A stretch of 5,112 nucleotides of DNA from Clostridia bacterium (GCA_017646945.1 JAGCLN010000122.1:1-5112), one strand, 5' to 3'; counted from the stretch's first letter, positions 1-5,112 are shown. Made by a program: numbers and translations. The notes: a model not told the origin generated them from the letters alone.

Positions 1-1
1 G

Positions 2-154
2 GACAGTTCGCTCGTTTCCGCAACGTATACGGTTGCAGGCAAGAAACTCGGTACTTACGGCGTAATAGGTCCGTCGCGCATGGATTACCAAAAGGTAGTA
101 GCGGTGCTTGAAAACGTGGGCAGAATTTTAGAGAGTATTTTGGCTGATAAATAA
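2..154 (+). CDS. hrcA: Heat-inducible transcription repressor HrcA, C-terminal fragment
   Basis: Only the last 50 codons are present; the gene enters from beyond the left edge, with base 1 belonging to an interrupted codon. The readable C-terminus contains a block LGTYGVIGPSRMDY followed by a helix VVAVLENVGRILESIL, which matches the conserved end of HrcA (family pattern GxIGPxRMDYxxV). HrcA is the cytoplasmic repressor that binds CIRCE operators upstream of class I heat-shock genes and depends on GroEL for its active fold. Neighbours support the call: grpE starts 11 bases after the TAA, the classic Firmicutes order. The DNA-binding winged-helix domain is outside the window, so intactness cannot be judged. 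Confidence 0.93.
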   Translation, partial: DSSLVSATYTVAGKKLGTYGVIGPSRMDYQKVVAVLENVGRILESILADK

Positions 155-165
155 GGATTATAGAA

Positions 166-615
166 ATGGAAGAAAAAGTAGAACAAACTAAAAAACCGAC
201 CGTTAAGGCGCTTACCGCCGAAAACGAGGAACTTAAAAAGCAGATTGAAACGCTAAAAGCGGAAGTAAATTCAACTAAGGATAGTTGGCTTAGATGCGCC
301 GCTGACTTTGAAAATTTTAAAAAGAGAAATCAAGAAACGAGAATCAATTCTTACAAAGAAGGCAAGATTGATATTATTAAAAAAATCTTGGTAGTTGGCG
401 ATACTTTAGATAGGGCAATCACAATGAATCTTGATGAGAAGACTATGGAAGGTATCAAGCTTATCGCTCGTCAGTTTAAAGAAACGCTCGAAGCGGAAGG
501 CGTTACCGAGATAAACCCCGTAGGTGAAGTTTTTGATCCTAACTATCACGAAGCGATTATGCAGATGCCGAAAGAAGAAGGTGAAACTTCGGGTACTGTA
601 AAGCAAGTGTTTTAA
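166..615 (+). CDS. grpE: Nucleotide exchange factor GrpE, C-terminally truncated by an in-frame TAA
   Basis: GrpE is the cytoplasmic dimeric cofactor that releases ADP from DnaK. The start at 166 is preceded by AGGA at 154-157, which overlaps the hrcA stop. The 149 residues show a charged N-terminal tail, a long coiled-coil helix (about residues 15-75, including CAADFENFKKRNQ at 44-56), a second helical stretch (about 76-112) and the start of the beta domain with FDPNYHEAI at 123-131, the first half of the GrpE signature. Translation then meets TAA at 613-615, just after GTVKQVF. The next 20 codons in the same frame encode the second half of the signature, so the protein as read lacks the end of its DnaK-contacting beta domain. 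A single C-to-T change (CAA to TAA) would explain this. A sequencing error, a recent nonsense mutation and low-level readthrough cannot be separated here. The gene identity is very secure; its functional state is not. Confidence 0.92.
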   Translation: MEEKVEQTKKPTVKALTAENEELKKQIETLKAEVNSTKDSWLRCAADFENFKKRNQETRINSYKEGKIDIIKKILVVGDTLDRAITMNLDEKTMEGIKLIARQFKETLEAEGVTEINPVGEVFDPNYHEAIMQMPKEEGETSGTVKQVF

Positions 616-678
616 AAAGGATACAAATTAAACGATAAGGTTATCCGCTACGCTCAAGTCGTAGTAGTAGGGGACTAA
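616..678 (+). pseudogene. grpE: Detached in-frame C-terminal coding segment of grpE
   Basis: Directly after the TAA at 613-615 the same frame stays open for 20 codons and ends at TAA 676-678. The encoded peptide KGYKLNDKVIRYAQVVVVGD matches the usual GrpE ending, with G-[FY]-x3-[DEG]-x2-[LIVM]-R-x-A-x-V-x-V as in the second half of the family signature. There is no frame change, so an indel is not the cause. No in-frame ATG, GTG or TTG with its own ribosome binding site precedes it, so independent translation is unlikely. With the interrupted codon read as an amino acid the product would be 170 residues, a normal GrpE length. Confidence 0.85.
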
Positions 679-693
679 CCAAAACATATATAT

Positions 694-699
694 AAGGAG
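694..699 (+). promoter_or_regulatory. Ribosome binding site of dnaK
   Basis: AAGGAG lies 8 bases upstream of the dnaK ATG. It is the strongest Shine-Dalgarno match in the window, fitting the high expression expected of DnaK, and it fixes the start at 708. Confidence 0.85.
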
Positions 700-707
700 A
701 TTTTGAT

Positions 708-2504
708 ATGAGTAAAATTATAGGTATTGACTTAGGTACAACTAACTCTTGCGTAGCCGTTATGGAAGGCGGTGAACCGGTAGTTATTGCTAATGCGGAA
801 GGCGCAAGAACAACCCCGTCCGTAGTAGGTTTTCAAAAAGATGGTGAAAGACTCGTTGGTCAAGTAGCAAAGCGTCAAGCGGTTGCTAACAGCGATAGAA
901 CGGTTATTTCTATTAAAAGACACATGGGTTCCGATTACAAAGTTGCAATCGATGATAAAAAATATTCTCCGCAAGAAATTTCAGCGATGATTCTTTCTAA
1001 ACTTAAAAAAGATGCTGAAAGTTATCTTGGTGAAACCGTTAAAGACGCGGTTATTACTTGCCCTGCATACTTTAACGATGCGCAACGCCAAGCAACTAAG
1101 GATGCTGGTAAGATTGCAGGTCTTAACGTACTTCGCGTAATCAACGAACCTACTGCCGCAGCGCTTGCTTACGGCTTAGATAAAGATACTACTTCTCACA
1201 AGGTTATGATTTACGACCTTGGCGGTGGTACGTTTGACGTATCTATCTTAGATATCGGCGACGGCGTATTTGAAGTATTATCAACTAACGGTAACTGTTT
1301 CTTAGGCGGTGATGACTTCGATAAGAAGGTTATGGATTATCTTGTTGAAGAATTCAAAAAGAAAGAAGGTATTGACCTTTCTAAAGATAAAATGGCAATG
1401 CAACGTTTAAAAGAAGCGGCTGAAAAGGCTAAGATTGAACTTTCTTCAATGACTTCTACTAACGTTAACCTTCCTTTCATAACTGCGGACGCTAACGGTC
1501 CTAAGCACTTAGACGAAACTATTACAAGACAAAAGTTTGACGCGTTGACTTCCGACCTTGTTGAACAAACTATCGAGCCTATTACTAAGGCGCTTAAAGA
1601 CGCAGGTCTTTCTTACGGCGACCTTGCAAAAGTTATTATGGTTGGCGGTTCTACGAGAATTCCTGCCGTTGTTGAAAGAGTTAAGCAAGTAACCGGTAAA
1701 GAACCGTTCAAGGGTATTAACCCCGACGAATGCGTTGCAATCGGCGCAGCTATTCAAGGTGGCGTATTAACAGGCGAAGTTAAAGACGTTTTACTTTTAG
1801 ACGTAACGCCTCTTACCTTAGGTATTGAAACTTTAGGTGGCTTATGCACTCCGCTTATTGAAAGAAATACTACTATCCCTGCTAAGAAATCACAAGTGTT
1901 CTCAACTGCAGCGGATAACCAACCCGAAGTTACGATTCACGTTCTTCAAGGCGAAAGAAAGTTCGCTAAGGACAATAAGACTCTCGGTCAATTCAATTTA
2001 ACCGGAATTGCTCCCGCTCCGCGTGGTATTCCTCAAATCGAAGTTACTTTCGATATTGACGCAAACGGTATCGTTCACGTAACTGCAAAAGACCTTGGTA
2101 CTCAAAAGTCTGCCGATATCACTATTACTTCTTCAACAAACCTTTCTGAAGACGAAATCAATAAGGCGGTTAAGGAAGCAGAACAATACGAAGAAGAAGA
2201 TAAGAAGAGAAAAGAAGCCGTTGATAACAGAAACGCTCTTGACGGTATGATTTTCCAAATGGAAAAGGCTCTTAAAGAAAACGGCGATAAACTTCCTGAA
2301 GAAGACAAGGCTAAACTTGAAGACCTTATCAAAGAAGCGAAGACTGAACTTGAATCTAACGACAACGATAGAATCAAGGCTGCTACTGAAAAACTTTCAA
2401 ACGAAGCGCAAGCAATCTTTGCTAAGCTTTATCAACAAGCAGGCGGTCCCGCGCCTGACGGCAACGCTACTAACGATGATGATGATACTGAATTTCATCA
2501 ATAA
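708..2504 (+). CDS. dnaK: Molecular chaperone DnaK (Hsp70)
   Basis: ATP-driven cytoplasmic Hsp70 that binds exposed hydrophobic segments of client proteins with DnaJ and GrpE. The 598 residues contain the first phosphate motif IGIDLGTTNS (5-14), NEPTAAALAYG (146-156), the second phosphate motif YDLGGGTFDVS (169-179), the adenosine motif MVGGSTRIP (311-319), the interdomain linker around VLLLDVTPL (361-369), the beta-sandwich substrate domain (about 375-480, with LIERNTTIP at 383-391) and the helical lid (about 480-575). The length and the short stretch around SIKRHMGSDYKV (68-79) indicate the monoderm form, which lacks a segment of about 23 residues found in E. coli DnaK. The tail after a Gly/Pro/Asn spacer ends in DDDDTEFHQ, an acidic run without the usual longer DAEF/DADY-plus-lysine ending; this is a variation, not evidence of damage. 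All nucleotide-binding motifs are intact. It follows the grpE reading frame by 29 bases. Confidence 0.98.
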   Translation: MSKIIGIDLGTTNSCVAVMEGGEPVVIANAEGARTTPSVVGFQKDGERLVGQVAKRQAVANSDRTVISIKRHMGSDYKVAIDDKKYSPQEISAMILSKLKKDAESYLGETVKDAVITCPAYFNDAQRQATKDAGKIAGLNVLRVINEPTAAALAYGLDKDTTSHKVMIYDLGGGTFDVSILDIGDGVFEVLSTNGNCFLGGDDFDKKVMDYLVEEFKKKEGIDLSKDKMAMQRLKEAAEKAKIELSSMTSTNVNLPFITADANGPKHLDETITRQKFDALTSDLVEQTIEPITKALKDAGLSYGDLAKVIMVGGSTRIPAVVERVKQVTGKEPFKGINPDECVAIGAAIQGGVLTGEVKDVLLLDVTPLTLGIETLGGLCTPLIERNTTIPAKKSQVFSTAADNQPEVTIHVLQGERKFAKDNKTLGQFNLTGIAPAPRGIPQIEVTFDIDANGIVHVTAKDLGTQKSADITITSSTNLSEDEINKAVKEAEQYEEEDKKRKEAVDNRNALDGMIFQMEKALKENGDKLPEEDKAKLEDLIKEAKTELESNDNDRIKAATEKLSNEAQAIFAKLYQQAGGPAPDGNATNDDDDTEFHQ

Positions 2505-2513
2505 TTGATAAGG

Positions 2514-2530
2514 CGGTTATATAAAAACCG
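2514..2530 (+). promoter_or_regulatory. Small hairpin between dnaK and the first membrane-protein gene
   Basis: CGGTT (2514-2518) and AACCG (2526-2530) pair around a seven-base AT-only loop in the 39-base dnaK-to-ygjV gap. No T-run follows, so it is not a standard terminator. It could stabilise the dnaK 3' end or mark an RNA processing site. A 5-bp stem is within what chance can produce, hence the low confidence. Confidence 0.3.
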
Positions 2531-2543
2531 TTAGGGTTATATT

Positions 2544-3155
2544 ATGAATAATATACTTGCCATTGCCGACAGTTTGTCGGCAATGGTTAATAGTTTAAAA
2601 ACACTTGGCGTTTGGTATTACGTAATACTTAACGCCTTTGGCGTTATTGCGATATTACTTAAAGTAACTGAATTTCAGTTCAAAAAACGCTCAACCATAC
2701 TCACCTTTGCCTTACTTGCGTCTACTTGCTGGATATTTTACTTTATCTTGTACGGCGATTTGGTTTCGGCAATAGTTAATTTTGTGTGTATCGTTCAAGG
2801 CTACGTCTTTTTATGTCGTGAAAAGTATAAGTGGGCGAACTCTAAGTTATGGTTTTTCTTTTTCTTAGTGGTCCAAATTACGCTTGGAATAATTTTCTTC
2901 AAAGTTTGGCACGATATTTTCCCCATTATTGCAGGCGTGTTTAACGTTATTGCATACTTTGTAATGAATAAAACTCAGTATAGATTTTTCGGTTTATGTT
3001 GCCTTATCTTCTGGGTTTTAAACAGCGCGTTCAAGTTCTATCCTATCGCACTTGCTAATGACGTTTTCGGCTCTATTTCCGCGTTCGTTTCAATCGTTCG
3101 TTACGACAGGGGTTATTACAAAAATCTGTTATTAAAAGGAAAAACTAATGCTTAA
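2544..3155 (+). CDS. YgjV-like polytopic inner membrane protein (first of a tandem pair)
   Basis: A 203-residue, strongly hydrophobic protein with about six to seven predicted membrane segments (roughly residues 22-40, 50-69, 72-91, 101-120, 124-141, 147-166, 172-186) joined by short charged loops such as EFQFKKRS (43-50) and CREKYKWANSK (91-101). The second half, with VLNSAF...ND.FGSISAFVSIVRY, resembles the YgjV inner-membrane family from memory; biochemical function is unknown. The start at 2544 has AGGG at 2533-2536 and is supported by gap-free alignment with the downstream paralogue from residue 1. A later Met (residue 14, base 2583) is also present in both paralogues, so an internal start cannot be excluded. 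The gene lies 39 bases after dnaK and its end overlaps the next gene by 8 bases, implying co-transcription and translational coupling. A transporter role is only a guess from the fold. Confidence 0.75.
   Translation: MNNILAIADSLSAMVNSLKTLGVWYYVILNAFGVIAILLKVTEFQFKKRSTILTFALLASTCWIFYFILYGDLVSAIVNFVCIVQGYVFLCREKYKWANSKLWFFFFLVVQITLGIIFFKVWHDIFPIIAGVFNVIAYFVMNKTQYRFFGLCCLIFWVLNSAFKFYPIALANDVFGSISAFVSIVRYDRGYYKNLLLKGKTNA
2560..2586 (+). promoter_or_regulatory. Perfect 12-bp inverted repeat inside the 5' coding region of the first ygjV-like gene
   Basis: CCATTGCCGACA (2560-2571) and TGTCGGCAATGG (2575-2586) are exact reverse complements separated by GTT. The hairpin begins 17 bases after the start codon and covers codons 6-15. 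There is no T-run after it, so it is not an intrinsic terminator. An mRNA hairpin here could modulate translation initiation, shield the dnaK 3' side from decay or be a cleavage site; as DNA it could bind a dimeric regulator. The paralogue does not carry it at the equivalent place. Confidence 0.6.
2630..2646 (+). repeat. 17-base palindrome shared by both ygjV-like genes, copy 1
   Basis: TAACGCC-TTT-GGCGTTA forms a 7-bp stem with a TTT loop. It encodes the conserved NAFGV (residues 30-34), and exactly the same 17 bases occur at 3234-3250 at the same alignment position. Identical codons in both copies may reflect shared codon preference, recent duplication or a selected hairpin. Confidence 0.5.
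3135..3155 (+). promoter_or_regulatory. Ribosome binding site and overlapping stop/start of the two ygjV-like genes
   Basis: AAAGGA at 3135-3140 lies 7 bases upstream of ATG 3148, inside the end of the first gene. The first gene's stop TAA is at 3153-3155, so the coding regions overlap by 8 bases. This arrangement decides the second start and predicts translational coupling, which tends to keep the two products in a fixed ratio. Confidence 0.75.
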
Positions 3156-3768
3156 TTTACTCTCTATTTCAGAAGTTTCCGCAAATATGGTTGCAACCCT
3201 TAGCAAGTTAGGGGTGTGGTATCTCGTATTGTTTAACGCCTTTGGCGTTATGGCAACGGTTCTTAGAGTTATTGAATTCCAAATGAAAAAGAGAATTTTC
3301 TCGATTATCTTTGCAATGCTCTCGGTTTCGTGTTGGGTAGTATACTTCTTATTGCAAGGCGATTTCGTTACTTCGCTTACTAACGGCGTTTGCGTATTCC
3401 AAGCAATAGTGTTTATGCAAAGGGAAAAGCATAAGTGGGCAAACAGTAAGGTTTGGCTCTTTATATTTATCGCCTTCCAAGTAGCAATCGGTATAATCTT
3501 TTGGCAAACTTGGAAAAATATCTTCCCGCTTATCGGTAGTATGCTTGAAGTTACGGCTTACTTTATTATCAGTCGCAAAGCGTATAGATTACTCGGCGTT
3601 GTTTTCGCGTTATTCTTCGTTTTAAACAGCGCGTTTAACCTTTATTACGTTTCACTCGTTAACGACGTTGCGGTTACCATTTCTTCATTTATTGCAATTA
3701 TTCGTTACGATAGAAAAGACTACAAAGAAACGTTTAAAAAACTTTTATCAACTCGTAAAAATTCTTAA
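3148..3768 (+). CDS. YgjV-like polytopic inner membrane protein (second of a tandem pair)
   Basis: A 206-residue membrane protein that aligns without gaps to the upstream gene over about 200 positions; hand counting gives about 96 identities (48%). Shared blocks include LGVWY (21-25), NAFGV (30-34), REK.KWANSK (92-101), IFP (125-127), VLNSAF (158-163), ND.........RYDR (172-189) and a basic C-terminal tail. Six to seven hydrophobic segments fall in the same places. Functional assignment is limited to the YgjV-like family; no catalytic motif is visible. Gene duplication followed by divergence is the simplest origin. The overlap with the upstream gene suggests the products could form a heteromer. 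It is followed 9 bases later by dnaJ, whose ribosome binding site includes this gene's stop codon, so it is embedded in the chaperone operon. Confidence 0.75.
   Translation: MLNLLSISEVSANMVATLSKLGVWYLVLFNAFGVMATVLRVIEFQMKKRIFSIIFAMLSVSCWVVYFLLQGDFVTSLTNGVCVFQAIVFMQREKHKWANSKVWLFIFIAFQVAIGIIFWQTWKNIFPLIGSMLEVTAYFIISRKAYRLLGVVFALFFVLNSAFNLYYVSLVNDVAVTISSFIAIIRYDRKDYKETFKKLLSTRKNS
3234..3250 (+). repeat. 17-base palindrome shared by both ygjV-like genes, copy 2
   Basis: Exact second copy of TAACGCC-TTT-GGCGTTA, again encoding NAFGV at residues 30-34. See the copy at 2630-2646. The surrounding bases differ between the genes, so nucleotide identity is local. Confidence 0.5.
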
Positions 3769-3777
3769 GGATAAATT

Positions 3778-4890
3778 ATGGCTAACTATTATGAAATTCT
3801 TGGCGTATCAAAAGATGCTACCCAAGACCAAATTAAATCACAATATAGAAAACTTGCGCGCCAATACCATCCGGACCTTCATCCGGGCGATGAGGCCGCT
3901 GCTCAAAAGTTTAAAGAAATAAACGAAGCGAACGAAACCTTATCCGACCCCGAAAAGAGAAAGAAGTACGATTTTGAACTTGAAAACCCGGGTATGGGCG
4001 GTTTCGGTGGCTTTGATGCGAGCGGTTTCGGTGGCTTTGGCGATATCTTCGGCGATATTTTCAATTCCTTTACCGGCGGTGGTTCGAGCGCAAGAACCGA
4101 GCAAAACAGAAAGGGGCAAGATATTACGCTTGAAGTGGAACTTTCCTTTTTAGACGCCGCTAAGGGCTGTAAGCGTGAAGTTAAATACAATAGAAACGAG
4201 CCGTGTTCCGATTGTAAAGGAACGGGCGCTAAAAACGGCACGGCTTATAAGGTATGTTCAACCTGTCAAGGTACGGGTCAAGTTCAATACGTGTCGGGCG
4301 GTGGTTTCTTCCGTTCAATCAGCGTAAAACCCTGTTCCGACTGTAAGGGAACGGGTAAAAAGATTACTGAAAAGTGTGATAAGTGTAGCGGAAGGGGTTA
4401 CAATAAAGTTTCTACTACCGTTACCCTTGATATCCCTGCCGGCGCGGATAATAACTCGTATATGAGAAAGCGTGGCTTTGGTAACGCGTCTACCGTTGGC
4501 GGTGAGCCTGGCGACTTAATCGTTGTGTTCAAACTTTCGCCACACAAACTCTTTAAACGCAAAAACTTTGACCTTTACGTTGAAGTTCCCATTTCGTTTA
4601 AAACGGCTTGTCTTGGCGGTAAAGTGGATATTCCCACTCTTGACGATGCTTACGAACTCAATATTCCCGAAGGAACTCAAAGCGGTAAAACTATGGTAAT
4701 TCGCGGTAAGGGTATAAAGTCGCGCAACGGCACCGGTGACCTTTACGTAACCATAGTCGTTGAAGTTCCCACCCGCATCACAAAAGCCGAGAAAAAGGCG
4801 CTTGAAACCTTCGATGATGAACTTGATATTAAGCAATACGACAAGTTGAAGAAGTATAATGATGCGATGGATTCTTTATACGGTTCTTAA
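3778..4890 (+). CDS. dnaJ: Molecular chaperone DnaJ (Hsp40, type I)
   Basis: Co-chaperone that binds unfolded clients, passes them to DnaK and stimulates DnaK ATP hydrolysis. The 370 residues are a full type I DnaJ: J domain (1-68) with the essential HPD at 31-33, a Gly/Phe-rich region (71-101), a zinc-binding domain with four CxxCxGxG motifs starting at C143, C160, C186 and C200, and the C-terminal client-binding and dimerisation domain (about 210-370). All eight zinc-ligand cysteines are present. AAGGA at 3767-3771, overlapping the upstream stop, supports the start at 3778. One small oddity is NEANETLSDPEKR (49-61), where most family members have an aromatic residue instead of N52. Unusually, two membrane-protein genes separate it from dnaK, although spacing indicates the same transcript. 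It is the last gene of the visible operon. Confidence 0.97.
   Translation: MANYYEILGVSKDATQDQIKSQYRKLARQYHPDLHPGDEAAAQKFKEINEANETLSDPEKRKKYDFELENPGMGGFGGFDASGFGGFGDIFGDIFNSFTGGGSSARTEQNRKGQDITLEVELSFLDAAKGCKREVKYNRNEPCSDCKGTGAKNGTAYKVCSTCQGTGQVQYVSGGGFFRSISVKPCSDCKGTGKKITEKCDKCSGRGYNKVSTTVTLDIPAGADNNSYMRKRGFGNASTVGGEPGDLIVVFKLSPHKLFKRKNFDLYVEVPISFKTACLGGKVDIPTLDDAYELNIPEGTQSGKTMVIRGKGIKSRNGTGDLYVTIVVEVPTRITKAEKKALETFDDELDIKQYDKLKKYNDAMDSLYGS
3998..4039 (+). repeat. 18-base direct repeat in the dnaJ Gly/Phe region
   Basis: GCGGTTTCGGTGGCTTTG occurs exactly at 3998-4015 and 4022-4039, offset by 24 bases (8 codons), encoding GFGGF twice. It looks like an in-frame duplication within the low-complexity G/F linker, a region known to vary in length, and does not disturb the frame. 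Confidence 0.75.
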
Positions 4891-4914
4891 GCCTTTATAA
4901 ACTTCGTTAGGCTT
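4889..4914 (+). promoter_or_regulatory. Possible hairpin at the dnaJ stop, competing with the downstream repeat stem
   Basis: AAGCCT (4889-4894, overlapping the last bases of the dnaJ stop codon) is the reverse complement of AGGCTT (4909-4914), giving a 6-bp stem with a 14-base loop followed by CGTTT. The 3' arm is also needed for the outer stem of the following repeat (4906-4913 with 4988-4995), so the two pairings exclude one another. It could contribute to transcription termination or attenuation, but the stem is short and the T-run poor. Confidence 0.3.
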
Positions 4915-5005
4915 CGTTTACTGCCGTCAACCTATGACCGCAACAACCAACAAGGTTAGTCGCGCCCATAGGCTTGCCGTCGAGCCTAGCCTAACTTGTT
5001 TCTAA
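4895..5005. repeat. Imperfectly palindromic structured repeat, copy 1
   Basis: An element of about 111 bases with near-inverted ends TTATAAAC (4895-4902) and GTTTCTAA (4998-5005, 7 of 8 matching). Nested pairings can be read directly: GTTAGGCT 4906-4913 with AGCCTAAC 4988-4995; CCTATG 4931-4936 with CATAGG 4967-4972; CGC 4939-4941 with GCG 4962-4964; AACC 4945-4948 with GGTT 4954-4957 around the loop AACAA. Its core (4917-4983) is 49/67 identical to 5046-5112. It may be a MITE-like or REP-like dispersed element, a structured non-coding RNA, or the 3' end structure of the operon; T-rich sequence at 5011-5021 follows. No known RNA family or transposon end was recognised, and the functional strand is unknown. 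Confidence 0.65.
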
Positions 5006-5024
5006 CGTCTTAATTTTTATTCCG

Positions 5025-5112
5025 TTATAAACGGCGCAATACTGCGTTACTGTTATCAATCCGTGACCGTAATGACCAAAAAGGTCTATTACGCCCAACG
5101 GCTTGCCGTCGA
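5025..5112. repeat. Imperfectly palindromic structured repeat, copy 2 (cut by window end)
   Basis: It begins with the same TTATAAAC (5025-5032) as copy 1 and aligns with it with one single-base gap upstream of the 67-base core (5046-5112). The inner stem is better paired here: CGTAAT 5068-5073 with ATTACG 5088-5093, and GACC 5074-5077 with GGTC 5083-5086 around an AAAAA loop. CCGT 5061-5064 pairs with ACGG 5098-5101. The 3' outer arm should lie just beyond the window. A small hairpin CCGTT 5022-5026 / AACGG 5030-5034 overlaps its left end. No coding region is supported in 4891-5112. Confidence 0.6.

Noticed and set aside
613..615. Alternative genetic code with TAA read as glutamine
   Set aside because: hrcA, dnaK, both membrane-protein genes and dnaJ all end at TAA at their expected C-termini, and Gln is encoded by CAA throughout.
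616..678. Separately translated mini-GrpE tail starting after the AAAGGA at 616-621
   Set aside because: The Shine-Dalgarno-like bases encode the conserved KG, and no in-frame ATG, GTG or TTG lies at a usable distance.
2102..2377. Long open frame on the minus strand opposite the dnaK lid, and similar minus-strand frames opposite dnaK, grpE and dnaJ
   Set aside because: They are antisense shadows of well-conserved genes, with Ser-rich or otherwise biased composition and no ribosome binding sites.
4906..4995. Integron attC-like site (GTTAGGC and GCCTAAC boxes about 80 bases apart)
   Set aside because: The boxes are in the opposite order to attC (RYYYAAC first, GTTRRRY last), copy 2 lacks them, and no integrase or cassette is nearby.
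4991..5110. Minus-strand reading frame through copy 2 (39 codons), beginning DGKPLG; copy 1, 129 bases away, encodes a similar DGKPMG start in the same frame
   Set aside because: Differences between the copies are not concentrated at third codon positions, they preserve stem pairing instead, each stretch is short and ends in a stop, and no start or ribosome binding site is evident. A partial gene entering from the right is not fully excluded.
1..5112. CIRCE operator (TTAGCACTC-N9-GAGTGCTAA), tRNA genes and CRISPR arrays
   Set aside because: No match seen by eye on either strand; the operon control region is upstream of the window.

Overview
The window is the 3' part of a class I heat-shock (HrcA-type) operon, read entirely on the + strand: the tail of hrcA, then grpE, dnaK, two tandem genes for small polytopic membrane proteins, and dnaJ. 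About 220 bases of non-coding, hairpin-rich repeat sequence follow. The order hrcA-grpE-dnaK-dnaJ is typical of monoderm Firmicutes. DnaK lacks the extra nucleotide-binding-domain segment of proteobacterial DnaK (its SIKRHMG...YSPQEISA stretch reads like the Bacillus/Clostridium form). This suggests an uncultured Clostridia-like bacterium with moderately low GC. No finer placement is supported. All complete genes end in TAA, most are preceded by AAGGA-type ribosome binding sites, and spacing is tight, so one polycistronic transcript is likely. The operon promoter and any CIRCE operator upstream of hrcA lie outside the window.

Layout: 2-154 HrcA C-terminus. 166-615 GrpE, which stops at a TAA where the family normally continues. 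The next 20 codons (616-675), in the same frame, encode a textbook GrpE C-terminus before a second TAA at 676-678. 708-2504 DnaK, full length. 2544-3155 and 3148-3768 two YgjV-like membrane proteins, about 48% identical by hand count, with overlapping ends. 3778-4890 DnaJ, full length, with J domain, G/F region and four zinc-binding repeats. 4891-5112 has no credible gene but holds two copies of an imperfectly palindromic repeat, the second cut by the window edge.

How the genes work together: HrcA represses the operon. DnaJ delivers substrates to DnaK and stimulates its ATPase, and GrpE exchanges its nucleotide. The YgjV-like pair has no known chaperone role. Its place between dnaK and dnaJ would make it co-expressed with the chaperones under stress.

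The most notable observations are the in-frame stop inside the GrpE signature, the tandem membrane-protein pair inside the chaperone operon, a perfect 12-bp hairpin just after the start codon of the first of them, and the downstream repeat, whose two copies differ by compensatory base changes that preserve a stem.
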